From: JAVDCA01 sp963819385
GTDB lineage: Bacteria > Pseudomonadota > Alphaproteobacteria > Rhizobiales > Xanthobacteraceae
Direction: 5' to 3'
DNA length: 64,000 nt
Assembly: GCA_963819385.1 (NCBI GenBank)
Contig: CAWFVV010000006.1
Coordinates: forward strand, 744,001 to 808,000
Shown here: one piece after another, positions 17,831 to 25,867 of the stretch
How positions within the stretch are numbered: the stretch's first letter is position 1
How the letters are laid out: every line of letters starts with the position of its first letter
Translations under genes and position numbers: made by a program
The notes under the pieces: generated by a model
The model's input: only the letters and a program-made list of their open reading frames with translations
The model's database searches: none
What the model was told of the DNA's origin: nothing

Positions 17831-19045
17831 CTCTCAAACCGACCTCCCCCCCCTTGCCTTCGAGCTGTGCCGATACGGCTTCGAGGATTGGCTGGTCGGC
17901 CGGTTCGAACGCGTCAGCGAGGCTCTGGCTGGTGGTTCCGTCGCGGGCTTTGACCAGTTGCATCACGGTCACGGCCGCCACCGTGACGGCGGTGACGAAC
18001 TTGATCATGACTTGCGGGGCACCGATCTCGGCCGCCTCGATGTCGAAGCCTGCCGTCTTGAGCGTGGCGAAGAACTCCTCGATGGTCCAGCGCATTCGAT
18101 AGAGATCGACAATTCTGCGTGCCTCGGCGAGCGTCGTGACCGCGTGCGTCGTTAGCAGGCGCCAATGGATGGGCTTGCCGTCATCGGGCGTCGACGTCTC
18201 GCGGACGTCGACCATGGTCAGGGCGATCGTGTCGGGCAGATCGGGTGCCGCCCCATGTCGCGGCTTGCACAACGTGACACGCGAGAAGCGTACCGCGAGC
18301 TGCGTCATGCGCTCCTTGCGCCCCGGCGCGGCCGGGATCTTGACCGTCAACGGGCCTTGTTCCGGCAGCCGGTCGACATGGGCGAACAGCAGATCGATCT
18401 GCGCCGCATCGTCTGTCGCGATCTTGCGGTTCTGGCAGGCCCGCACGATCAGCTCAACGTTGCCCGGCCGCCGTGCGAAGTGCTCGTAGATATCACTCTC
18501 CCGGTCCGATACGCCGGTGATGCTCGCAGCCTGCGCCAAGACTTCGCCAGCGCGCGTCGTGCCATCAAGCCAGCGCTGCAATTCCTTCTCCGTGGTCGGG
18601 CGCGAGCGACGCGCCGTGACCTTGCCGGTATCGCGATTCCACACCTTGGCGTCGACCAGCCCGAGCAGCCCGCGGGTCGTGGCATCCATCGCCAAAACCG
18701 CATGCAACAGAAGGCCACGCAACGCGCCGCCCTTGCCGACCGGTCCATAGCCGCGCGCCTTCCCCCGCTGCCCTCCCAAGGTCAGTTCACTCGTATCCTG
18801 GATCACCACGACATCACGCCTCGCTGCCCGCGCAGCTGTACGCTCCGCAGCATGCGATGCCATCTCGGCCGCCGTCACAAACCTGTTGCGCAGGAACCGG
18901 GTAAAGCGAATCTCCCGCGCCCGCGTTCCAGCCAGCCGAAGGATGCACGAACACGGTCGCTCGACCAGCGCCGCATGCAACAAGGCCCCCCTTTTTGCCG
19001 GCGCACGTCGCCAAACCGCCCCAGTCCATATTCGGCCCAAAACAT
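17831..19045 (-). pseudogene. IS4/Tn5-like transposase, frameshifted and 3'-truncated
   Basis: The natural start is probably at 19045 (MFWAEYGLGRFGDVRR, the Tn5-type N-terminal domain). The frame breaks at the A5G6 run (complement of 18986-18996), after which KRGALLHAALVERP continues one frame over. DDE residues survive: VVIQDTSEL (first Asp), TGVSDRESDIYEHF (second Asp), and the IS4 signature Y-x2-R-x3-E-x6-K in YRMRWTIEEFFATLK. The C-terminal domain is lost after SAQLEGK, where a poly-C tract leads straight to the IS end; the frame then reads on into host DNA to a stop at 17703. Probably inactive. Confidence 0.8.
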
Positions 19046-19122
19046 CGGATGCTCCCGCGAATCATGGAATGCTCCACGGAATCAGCCATCAAAGGCCCCG
19101 GCAAGATGTGTGAATATGACAG
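17831..19122 (-). mobile_element. IS4-family (Tn5-like) element, decayed
   Basis: 1292 bp flanked by a 10-bp direct repeat CCGCGTGCGG (17821-17830 and 19123-19132). The right end reads inward CTGTCATATTCACACATCTT, reminiscent of IS50-type tips. The left end begins CTCTCAAACC, sharing only the first few bases. The only gene is a damaged transposase. The element sits in the centre of a palindromic intergenic repeat. Confidence 0.75.
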
Positions 19123-19158
19123 CCGCGTGCGGGGAGAGGGAGCGCGCGCGCAGTGCCA
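19123..19158. repeat. right half of the IS-split palindrome
   Basis: GCGGGGAGAGGGAGCGC and the AGTGCC end complement the left half at 17793-17830; together they rebuild one uninterrupted hairpin with a single CCGCGTGCGG centre. Confidence 0.75.
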
Positions 19159-19168
19159 AATCGGCAGC

Positions 19169-20053
19169 TTAAGTCAGTTCGCGCGCGATCCACTCCGTGA
19201 CCGAGCGATGTGTCGGCCGCCAGCCGAGCGCCGCGGCGGCCGCGCCGCGCACGCGGCTGTTCGAGCCGAGCGAATAGACCGCCATGTTGCGGCCCCACGT
19301 CGCGATCGCCTCCTCGGCCGCCATCGGCAGCGCCGCGCCGAGGCCGAGCTTTTGCGCGATCGCGCGGGCGATCTCGCCATATGCTTCCTCGCCGCTCTCC
19401 ACATACATGAAGGCACCGGCCGGCGCCTGCGCGAGCGCCAGCCGATAGAGTGCGGCGACGTCCTCGATATGGACGTTCGACCAGCGGTTCAGCCCGCGCC
19501 CGACGAAGCGCGCGGTGCCGGTCGATTTGGCGTGCTTTACCAGCGCGGGAATCTGCACGCTCGCGGCCGCCGGGCCGAGCGCATGGCCGTAGATCATGGT
19601 GTTGCACAGCACGATCGAGCGGATGCCGGGCGCCGCGAGCACCCGCCGGTCGATCGCGACGCGGGCGGCCTTGTCGGGCGCGGGCTCGATCGGCGTCGTC
19701 TCGTCGAAGATGCGGTCGGACGGCTCGCCCATGGCGAGATCCGCCACGATACTGCTTCCGCTCGAGTGGATGAGCGGCTTGCCCGAGCCCGCGAGCGCAT
19801 CGATCAGCGCCTCGACGGCGGCGCGGTGATCGCTCGAGGCCGCGTTGACCACCGCATCGGCGGCACGCGCCTCCGTGCGCAACAGTTCGGCATCATCGAG
19901 CGCGCCGACCACGGGCTCGATCCCATGCGCCGCGACCGCCTCGCCCTTCGCGCTGTCGCGAACAAGACCGCGCACGCGATGGCCGTCGGCGGCGAGAACC
20001 GCCGCGACCGAGCCGCCGATATAGCCGTTCGCGCCGGTGAGAAAGATGCGCAA
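19169..20053 (-). CDS. NAD-dependent epimerase/dehydratase (extended/atypical SDR)
   Basis: 294 residues. TGANGYIGGSVAAVLAADGH is the NAD(P)-binding start (about 6-25). The usual YxxxK is replaced by a region IYGHALGPAAASV, as in NmrA/atypical SDR members, and SSGSSIVADLAMGE carries the Ser. RWSNVHIEDVAALYRLAL is the family's conserved C-terminal stretch. Role may be reduction of an aldehyde or ketone, or redox sensing; substrate unknown. It follows the IS remnant and has no clear operon partner. Confidence 0.8.
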   Translation of the reverse strand: MRIFLTGANGYIGGSVAAVLAADGHRVRGLVRDSAKGEAVAAHGIEPVVGALDDAELLRTEARAADAVVNAASSDHRAAVEALIDALAGSGKPLIHSSGSSIVADLAMGEPSDRIFDETTPIEPAPDKAARVAIDRRVLAAPGIRSIVLCNTMIYGHALGPAAASVQIPALVKHAKSTGTARFVGRGLNRWSNVHIEDVAALYRLALAQAPAGAFMYVESGEEAYGEIARAIAQKLGLGAALPMAAEEAIATWGRNMAVYSLGSNSRVRGAAAAALGWRPTHRSVTEWIARELT

Positions 20054-20199
20054 GGCCGTTGTCCGACAAACCGCTCTCGCGGGAACCGCCCTGTGTGAGG
20101 CAAGCGCCTGCCATAATCAAGCACCGGCGGCTGCAGGCACACGTTCCCGGCGAGAGGCTGCTCCGACACGACCTGCGCACCCACAGAGCATCGATAAAA

Positions 20200-20318
20200 T
20201 TGTGGATCGCTCCCGGATCATTTCGCCAATTGACGCGTTAGCCATGTGCTCGCCTGACATCCCCCTCCCCCCGTGCTAAGGCGAGCACAGCCCCGGCCAA
20301 TTGCCGGGGCTTTTTTTG
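20200..20318 (+). ncRNA. candidate small RNA with C-rich hairpin loop
   Basis: Between 20054 and 20418 there is no gene on the plus strand but a compact RNA signal. An 11-bp perfect stem (20245-20255 with 20279-20289) carries a 23-nt loop containing CCCCCTCCCCCC (20261-20272), immediately followed by an intrinsic terminator. Unpaired CCTCC-type loops are the anti-Shine-Dalgarno feature of alphaproteobacterial cuckoo/CcsR-type sRNAs. A possible -10 (GATAAAAT, 20193-20200) suggests a start near 20207. The 5' end is a guess. Confidence 0.5.
20290..20317 (+). terminator. intrinsic terminator
   Basis: Stem GCCCCGGC / GCCGGGGC (20290-20297, 20303-20310), 5-nt loop, then seven T (20311-20317). No protein gene on this strand ends just before it, so it most likely terminates the adjacent small RNA. 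Confidence 0.85.
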
Positions 20319-20418
20319 CCGCGATCAAGGTTCCGCGGTTGGAATGCCGGTGCAGATGCCTTCTTGGAATGCGAGACTTGCGTACCTGATCACCCCGAAA
20401 AGTGGCCCCGTACGCGCG

Positions 20419-20640
20419 ATGGACACCTTGCTCGATGCCAACCATGCCATCACACAGGACCTGCCGATCGGCTGGCTGCGGCGGCCTCACTGGGCCGCAG
20501 CCGGCAAGCTGCTGCTCGCGGCTGCCGAAGGCGGAGATCGCGCCGACCTCATGGCCGTGACCGAGGCGCTGCTCGCAGCGGTGGAACACGAGGGTTGGAT
20601 GGAGCGCATGCCGCTCTCTGCCCGGATGCCGGAGCTGTAG
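20419..20640 (+). CDS. conserved hypothetical protein, 73 aa
   Basis: Small acidic helical protein starting MDTLLDANHAITQDLP. The block LPIGWLRRPHWAAAGKLLLAAAEGG followed by VTEALLAAVEHEGWM looks like a conserved pattern of short rhizobial proteins, but I cannot name a function. No signal peptide. The start at 20419 has a weak ribosome site; an in-frame Met at 20344 would add 25 less typical residues. Confidence 0.5.
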   Translation: MDTLLDANHAITQDLPIGWLRRPHWAAAGKLLLAAAEGGDRADLMAVTEALLAAVEHEGWMERMPLSARMPEL

Positions 20641-20748
20641 CACGGCTGCGTCGGCGCGTTGATGTACCGGCCGCACCGGACGCGGCTCCTCACGCGCCGA
20701 GGAAAAGCGTGCTCTCGTCGCGTTCCCGCGCGGGTGCGTGTCCGACGG

Positions 20749-20995
20749 CTATTTCAAGCAGTGGTCGAACGTGTAGGCGTTGAGCTTCGGATTCCAGCGG
20801 GCCTCGCAGGATTCCCTCCTCCGTTCGCTCCTCGTTTTCACGGTTGACCTGGATCTCGCACCGTTCGCGGCAACTGTCTTCCCGGCATTTGGCGATGCAG
20901 GCCTTGTAGTCGATGGCGAGCGCGGGGCCGCTCGCCGCAATCCCCGCCGTCCACCCGACGGCGATCGTCAAAGCCATCATGCGAAAGGATTTCAT
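20749..20995 (-). pseudogene. small secreted Cys-rich protein, frameshifted
   Basis: The start at 20995 gives a signal peptide (MKSFRMMALTIAVGWTAG...ALA) and a Cys-rich segment DYKACIAKCREDSCRERCE. Near 20815 the coding character moves one frame: ESCEARWNPKLNAYTFDHCLK then ends at 20749. Removing one base joins both halves into an ~81-residue protein with six Cys in the mature part; as written the first frame runs on with unrelated sequence to 20690. Family not recognised. Either a decayed gene or a one-base insertion error. Confidence 0.55.
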
Positions 20996-21137
20996 CGGTC
21001 GCCTCATGTTGAGAGACAATCGATCCGTGCGGCATGCACGAACGTGATCCGCGCAGGCTAGCAAGGATTTGATAGAGTCCTTTGGGCAACCTTGCGTATA
21101 TCGCGCGGCAATCGCTAACGCGTCGACGGCCGCCGGA

Positions 21138-21377
21138 TCATGCGGCGCGCCCTCCACCGCCGCGGCCCATGGTCGCCTGTGCAATCGCTGCGAGGACGAG
21201 CGCGGCCGGAATGGCGAACATCACCAGGGCCCCGATCGTCACCGCAAGGCCGAGGATGATCACGGTCACCAGCGACAGCATGAACGCGAGGACCACGATG
21301 GCGAGGATCGCGATCGCCCATTTGCGCCAGCCCATGACCTCGCGCCGCTCGCCGTCCTTGTCGATGACGACTTTCAT
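21138..21377 (-). CDS. small inner-membrane protein, 79 aa
   Basis: A short charged N terminus (MKVVIDKDGERREVMGWRKW) is followed by two adjacent hydrophobic helices (about 21-45 and 48-70) and a Gly/Arg tail MGRGGGGRAA. GGAAGGTGGGG precedes the ATG at 21377. No family recognised. Possibly a membrane stress or regulatory small protein. Confidence 0.55.
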   Translation of the reverse strand: MKVVIDKDGERREVMGWRKWAIAILAIVVLAFMLSLVTVIILGLAVTIGALVMFAIPAALVLAAIAQATMGRGGGGRAA

Positions 21378-21615
21378 GGCCCCACCTTCCACGCGCCCGT
21401 CCCGTGCGTGAACGGCACGCAACGTAACAGACGCATCCAAGGCGCGATTGGACAACTTTGCCTGTAATTTTTTCCCGTAGCGCACGCCCGGCCCGAGCGA
21501 GCTGCCCGTGGCGGTCGGCGCGAGGCAAGTCATGCGATGGAAATCGGTCCAGATGTCCTTCGCTCATCCGGGCCCCGGCTTCGACGGCGACCGCCGAGGG
21601 CGCCGACGAATTGCA

Positions 21616-21966
21616 CTAGCAACGGCGGAATTCGCGCCGCGGTCCCGCCTCGTTCTCGAGCTGGACCATGCCGGTGCCGTTGAACTCGGCGAAATCGGTG
21701 TGGACGCTTTCGCCTTTGGCGTTGCGCCACGTTACGCGGATCAAGTCTGCCTGGAAGTCATAATTCAGGATCGCGAAGACACGGCGCTCGCTGCTCCCGG
21801 CAACAACCGCGGTCAGGTTGTCGCGGTCGAACTGCTCGCTGCCGCCCTGGGTGCACCACTTCCCGGAGATGTCCTCGAAGCTGAGCGCGGCGGCCGCGGT
21901 GCAGTTCAGCGCACCGAACGCCGCAACGGCCGATCCGACGATGATAGCCTTGCGCAACGTGCCCAT
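21616..21966 (-). CDS. secreted protein of unknown function, 116 aa
   Basis: Signal peptide about 1-28 (ends AAAALS-FED). The mature part is a ~88-residue beta-rich domain: ISGKWCTQGGSEQFDRDNL, VFAILNYDFQADLIRVTW, EFNGTGMVQLENEAGPRREF, with Cys near both ends (probably one disulfide). It resembles small lipocalin-like or META-like secreted domains in strand pattern, but I make no assignment. A single gene opposite to nothing obvious. Confidence 0.6.
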   Translation of the reverse strand: MGTLRKAIIVGSAVAAFGALNCTAAAALSFEDISGKWCTQGGSEQFDRDNLTAVVAGSSERRVFAILNYDFQADLIRVTWRNAKGESVHTDFAEFNGTGMVQLENEAGPRREFRRC

Positions 21967-22072
21967 CACGGTCTTTCCCCCTGTGGCTCGGAATCTGCAC
22001 CCGGACGCCGAACAGGATAACGGGATTTCGGCTTGGCACAACGACAGCGCCTCGCCATCCCACAGCCTCGTG

Positions 22073-23350
22073 TCAGCCGCGCCGCGGTGCCCTGGCCGCC
22101 AGCGCCGCCACCGTGCTGAGCAAGGAGAGCGCCACGAACACGTGCAGCGACAGCGTGTAGCTACCGGTGCGGTCATAGAATGCGCCGGAGACGATCGGGC
22201 CCACCGCCTGCGCCACCACCTGGAACGGCAGCGCCAGCCCGCGGATCGCGCCGTAGTGCGCGCGTCCGAAATAATCCGCCCAGGCGACAGGCAGCAGCGT
22301 CAGCATGCTGCCGATGCCGGCGCCGAACAGCCCGGCGCTCAGATAGCCGTCGGCGGCCGTGTTGATGCCCGGCATCAGGGAGACGCCGGCGGCCGCGAGC
22401 AGTCCGCCGACGGCGAGCGGAAAGCGGATCGGCCAGCGCCGCGGCAGGAATCCGCAAACGATGGTCGCGGCCGCCGACATGAGCGAGAAAAAGCTGACGA
22501 TCAACGCCGCCGTGGTGGGATCGAGGCCGCGCTGCACGAGATGCGGCGCCTGATGCAGGCTGACGCCGGCCTGCACCGGATAGATCGCCACGGCATAGAG
22601 CGACAACAGCCAGAAGCTCCCGGTGCGCAGCGCGGCGTGGCGCGAGAAGGCCGGCTCGGCGCGCGGACTCGCGCCGGCGGATGGGCCTGCGGGGCGCGCG
22701 ACGTCGGGCTTGAGCCCCATGTCCTCGGGCCGGCGCACCAGGAAGAGCGCGACGGGAACGAGGCCGACGATCAGCACGGTCGCGCCGAGCGCGGTCCAGC
22801 CGGCGCGCCAGCCGCCCCGCAGAATCGCGAACTGCGCGATCAGCGGCATCGCCACGAGGCCGAGCATCTGCACGAGGTTGGCGATCGAGGACGCGGTGGT
22901 ACGACGGGCGATGAACCAGTTGTTCACGCCCGCGTAGATGCCGAGCTCGAACGGCCCGGCCCAGCACATGCGTACGAGGCAGAACAGGAGATAGAACACG
23001 ACCACCGACGCGGCAATCGACAGGAGCCAGAGCGCGGCGGCGCTGAGCACGATCGCGACGCACAGCATCAGATGCGAGCCGCGGCGGTCGACCAGCGTTC
23101 CCATCCGCGGCGCCGCCAGGGCGGCCAGCAAGCCGCCGAGCGACACCGCGCCCGAGATCGCGGTGCGCGACCAGCCGAAGTCGCGCGTCAGCGGCTCGAT
23201 GAAGACCGAAAAAGTCGCGACCGCGCCGCCCTGGCGCGCGAACCCCGCGCAGCACAGGCAGGCGAGCACGATCCAGCCGTAGTAGAACGGCACCCGCGCG
23301 GCCAGCGCGCGCGGCAAGGCATGTCGCCTCTCGATTCCCGTATCACTCAC
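22073..23350 (-). CDS. MFS transporter (monocarboxylate/oxalate-formate type)
   Basis: 425 residues, 12 predicted helices with a central basic loop about residues 205-235. It starts VPFYYGWIVLACLCCAGF, a typical opening of the MCT/OFA-like MFS group. The A-type motif between helices 2 and 3 appears as APRMGTLVDRRGSHLML. Likely imports or exports a small organic acid across the inner membrane. It lies tail-to-tail or unlinked with its neighbours; the GntR gene downstream of its start on the same strand may not be related. Confidence 0.85.
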   Translation of the reverse strand: MSDTGIERRHALPRALAARVPFYYGWIVLACLCCAGFARQGGAVATFSVFIEPLTRDFGWSRTAISGAVSLGGLLAALAAPRMGTLVDRRGSHLMLCVAIVLSAAALWLLSIAASVVVFYLLFCLVRMCWAGPFELGIYAGVNNWFIARRTTASSIANLVQMLGLVAMPLIAQFAILRGGWRAGWTALGATVLIVGLVPVALFLVRRPEDMGLKPDVARPAGPSAGASPRAEPAFSRHAALRTGSFWLLSLYAVAIYPVQAGVSLHQAPHLVQRGLDPTTAALIVSFFSLMSAAATIVCGFLPRRWPIRFPLAVGGLLAAAGVSLMPGINTAADGYLSAGLFGAGIGSMLTLLPVAWADYFGRAHYGAIRGLALPFQVVAQAVGPIVSGAFYDRTGSYTLSLHVFVALSLLSTVAALAARAPRRG

Positions 23351-23469
23351 GCGTCAAGCGTTACGTGCCGGGTGCGCCTCCCGCAAGCGGCTTGCGCCGG
23401 CGCAAAAGGCGCCCAGCCGTACCCGGCGCGATTGAAGGCAGGATCGACGCGGCGCCGGCCGCGCCCCGT

Positions 23470-24198
23470 TCATTCCTGCTGCGCAACAAGCCGGCTGTAG
23501 CGCTTGCGGCTGTTCATGAGATGGCCGCGCATGGCGCTGCGCGCCTTGACAACCGATCCGGCGCGGATCGCGTCGAGGATCGCGCGGTGCTCCTTCTGGA
23601 ACGTGCGCAGGTAGGCGACGCGCGCGCTCGCACCGCCCGCGACCCGGATGGTCTGGCGCGGGATGATGAAGCGGCCGAGATACTCGAGGAAACCAGCGAA
23701 TTGCGGGTTGCGGGTCGCGGCCGCGATACTGCGATGAAAGGCGAAATCCTCGTCGATCGCCGGCTCGCCGCGCGCGATCGCGCGCTCGATCGCCGCATAG
23801 GCGGCCGCGATCGCGCGCACGTCGGCGGCGCCCGCCCGCTCGGCCGCGAGCCCCGCCGCCTCTACCTCGATGCCGGTGCGCAGCTCCATCACGGCCAGCA
23901 CCTCGGCCAGCGAGCCGAGATCGGCCGCCTCGATGCGGAACGGCCGGCGCGAGCCTTCGGCGACGAAAGCCCCTGCACCCTGGCGGGTGACGACAAGCCC
24001 CTCGGCGCGCAGCGCCGCGATCGCCTCGCGCACCACCGTGCGGCTCACCCCGTTGGCGGCGATCAATTCCTGCTCGGTCGGCAGCCGCGCGCCCGGCGCG
24101 AGGCGGCCGCTGACAATCTCGCCGCTCAGCCGCTCGACGAGCGCATGCGCGAGGCTGCGCGGGGCCAGCGGCCGCAGCGGGAGCGGCGCGGTCGCCAC
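23470..24198 (-). CDS. GntR family regulator, FadR subfamily
   Basis: 242 residues with a GTG start at 24198, chosen since GGAG lies 10 nt upstream and homologues begin close to the HTH. Winged HTH: RLSGEIVSGRLAPGARLPTE, then NGVSRTVVREAIAALRAEGL. The C-terminal FCD domain (about 95-225) has the metal-binding His/Asp pattern (DEDFAFHRSIAAAT, KEHRAILDAI, AMRGHLMNSRKRYSRL). It diverges from dctPQM and most likely represses that operon until its substrate, often a sugar acid, is present. Confidence 0.88.
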   Translation of the reverse strand: MATAPLPLRPLAPRSLAHALVERLSGEIVSGRLAPGARLPTEQELIAANGVSRTVVREAIAALRAEGLVVTRQGAGAFVAEGSRRPFRIEAADLGSLAEVLAVMELRTGIEVEAAGLAAERAGAADVRAIAAAYAAIERAIARGEPAIDEDFAFHRSIAAATRNPQFAGFLEYLGRFIIPRQTIRVAGGASARVAYLRTFQKEHRAILDAIRAGSVVKARSAMRGHLMNSRKRYSRLVAQQE

Positions 24199-24240
24199 GG
24201 CCGCCGCGACTCCGGCGCATTTGCCCTCGTCCGTAAAGTT

Positions 24241-24258
24241 GTCATATGATATGATGAC
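24241..24258. promoter_or_regulatory. putative GntR operator
   Basis: An 18-bp dyad, GTCAT-8 nt-ATGAC, in an AT-rich patch of the otherwise GC-rich divergent gap between the GntR gene and dctP. It overlaps the octamer TCATATGA. Placement suits a dual operator for regulator and transporter. Confidence 0.4.
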
Positions 24259-24318
24259 TATCACGATCCGCCGCCCGCCACAACGGCGGCAGCCGCAGAC
24301 GCAAACCGGGAGGACGGC

Positions 24319-25320
24319 ATGCATTACGGATTGCACCGAGGATTGCGGCGGGGATCGGCGCTGATCGCGCTGGCGCTGACCGCCGCGCTCGCCGGCGCCA
24401 CACAGGCGCAGACCGTGCTCAAGGCCTCGGACGTCCATCCGGCCGGCTATCCGACCGTGGTCGCGGTCGAGCACTTCGGCGACAAGCTCGCGAGCGCGAC
24501 CAACGGGCGCATCAAGGTGCAGATGTACGCCTCGATGCAGCTCGGCGGCGAGAAGGAGGCGATCGAGCAGGCGCAGGTCGGCGCGATCCAGCTCGCGCGG
24601 GTGAGCGTCGGCGCGCTCGGGCCCGTGGTACCCGACCTCAACGTGTTCAACCTGCCGTTCCTCTTCCGCAACACCGCCCACATGGAGAAGGTGATCGATG
24701 GCGAGATCGGCCAGGAGCTGCTCGACAAGGTAACGGGCAATCCCAATGCGGGCCTGGTCGGCCTCAACTGGATGGATGCGGGCGCACGCAGCGTCTACGA
24801 CACCAAGCGCCCGATCCGGACGATCGCGGATCTCAAGGGCCTCAAGGTCCGGGTGATCGGCAACCCGATGTTCGTCGACATGATGAACGCGCTCGGCGGC
24901 AACGGCGTCGCCATGGGCTACGACCAGGTGTTCAGCGCGCTGCAGACCGGGGTGATCGACGGCGCCGAGAACAATCCGCCGAGCTTCGTGTTCGACAACC
25001 ATTACCAGGTCGCGAAGTATTTCACGTTCACCGAGCACCTGATCGTGCCGGAGATCCTCGTGATGTCGCGCAAGACGTGGGACGCGCTCTCCAAGGAGGA
25101 CCAGGCGCTGGTCAGGAAGTTCGCGCGCGAGGCGCAGGTCGAGGAGCGCGAGCTGTGGAAGGCCTACGAGGCGAAGGCGCTCGAAAAAGCGAAGGCCGCC
25201 GGCATCCAGTTCACCGAGATCGCCGACAAGGCGCCGTTCCAGGCGGCCGTGAAGCCGGTGTGGGACAAGTACGGGCCGCGCTTCGCCGACACGATCAAGC
25301 GCATCCAGGCGGTGCAGTGA
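24319..25320 (+). CDS. dctP: TRAP transporter substrate-binding protein (DctP)
   Basis: 333 residues. Signal peptide about 1-30 (ends ATQAQ). The mature protein shows the DctP pattern: LKASDVHPAGYPTVVAVEHF, GRIKVQMYASMQLGGEKEAI, LKGLKVRVIGNPMF (carrying the Arg that salts the ligand carboxylate), VFSALQTGVIDGAENN. Periplasmic binder for an organic acid, probably a sugar acid or related carboxylate given the FadR-type regulator. First gene of a dctPQM operon. Confidence 0.92.
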   Translation: MHYGLHRGLRRGSALIALALTAALAGATQAQTVLKASDVHPAGYPTVVAVEHFGDKLASATNGRIKVQMYASMQLGGEKEAIEQAQVGAIQLARVSVGALGPVVPDLNVFNLPFLFRNTAHMEKVIDGEIGQELLDKVTGNPNAGLVGLNWMDAGARSVYDTKRPIRTIADLKGLKVRVIGNPMFVDMMNALGGNGVAMGYDQVFSALQTGVIDGAENNPPSFVFDNHYQVAKYFTFTEHLIVPEILVMSRKTWDALSKEDQALVRKFAREAQVEERELWKAYEAKALEKAKAAGIQFTEIADKAPFQAAVKPVWDKYGPRFADTIKRIQAVQ

Positions 25321-25354
25321 GCATGGCGAACGTGGGGGCGCCGTCCGCCGCACG

Positions 25355-25849
25355 ATGGACGTGCTCTACTGGATCTGCGCGGCGCTCGGCTGCACCGCGC
25401 TGGTGCTGATCTCGGCCGTCATCCCGTGGGCGGTGTTTACCCGCAAGGTGCTCAACAGTGCGGCCTCCTGGCCGGAGCCGTTCGCGGTGCTGCTCACCAT
25501 CGTGCTCACGTTCTTCGGCGCCGCGGCCTGCTACCGCCGCGGCACGCACATGAGCATCGCGGCGTTCACCGCGATGCTGCCCGACGCCGTGCGGCCGCTG
25601 GTCGAGCTGGTGTCGCAGGCGCTGGTCGGCGCGTTCGGGCTGTTCATGGCCTATTACGGCGGCAAGCTCGTGATGGCGACCTGGCACAACTCGGTCGATG
25701 CCTTCCCGTGGCTGTCGGTCGGCCTCACCTACCTGCCGATCCCCCTCGGCGGCGCGATCCTCTTTCTATTTGTCGTCGAGCGCGTGACCCTCGGACGGCC
25801 GGAGCAGGCCGAGGCTGCCGCGGCGGAAAAAGCCGCGGCCTTCGAGTAG
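25355..25849 (+). CDS. dctQ: TRAP transporter small permease (DctQ)
   Basis: 164 residues with four predicted membrane helices and the RRGTHMSIAAF motif between helices 2 and 3, typical of DctQ. It starts 34 nt after dctP. The start has a weak ribosome site; another ATG at 25323 is in a different frame and closes quickly. It forms the membrane complex with DctM and couples uptake to a sodium or proton gradient. Confidence 0.85.
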   Translation: MDVLYWICAALGCTALVLISAVIPWAVFTRKVLNSAASWPEPFAVLLTIVLTFFGAAACYRRGTHMSIAAFTAMLPDAVRPLVELVSQALVGAFGLFMAYYGGKLVMATWHNSVDAFPWLSVGLTYLPIPLGGAILFLFVVERVTLGRPEQAEAAAAEKAAAFE

Positions 25850-25867
25850 CGCATCGGAGAGCGAACG

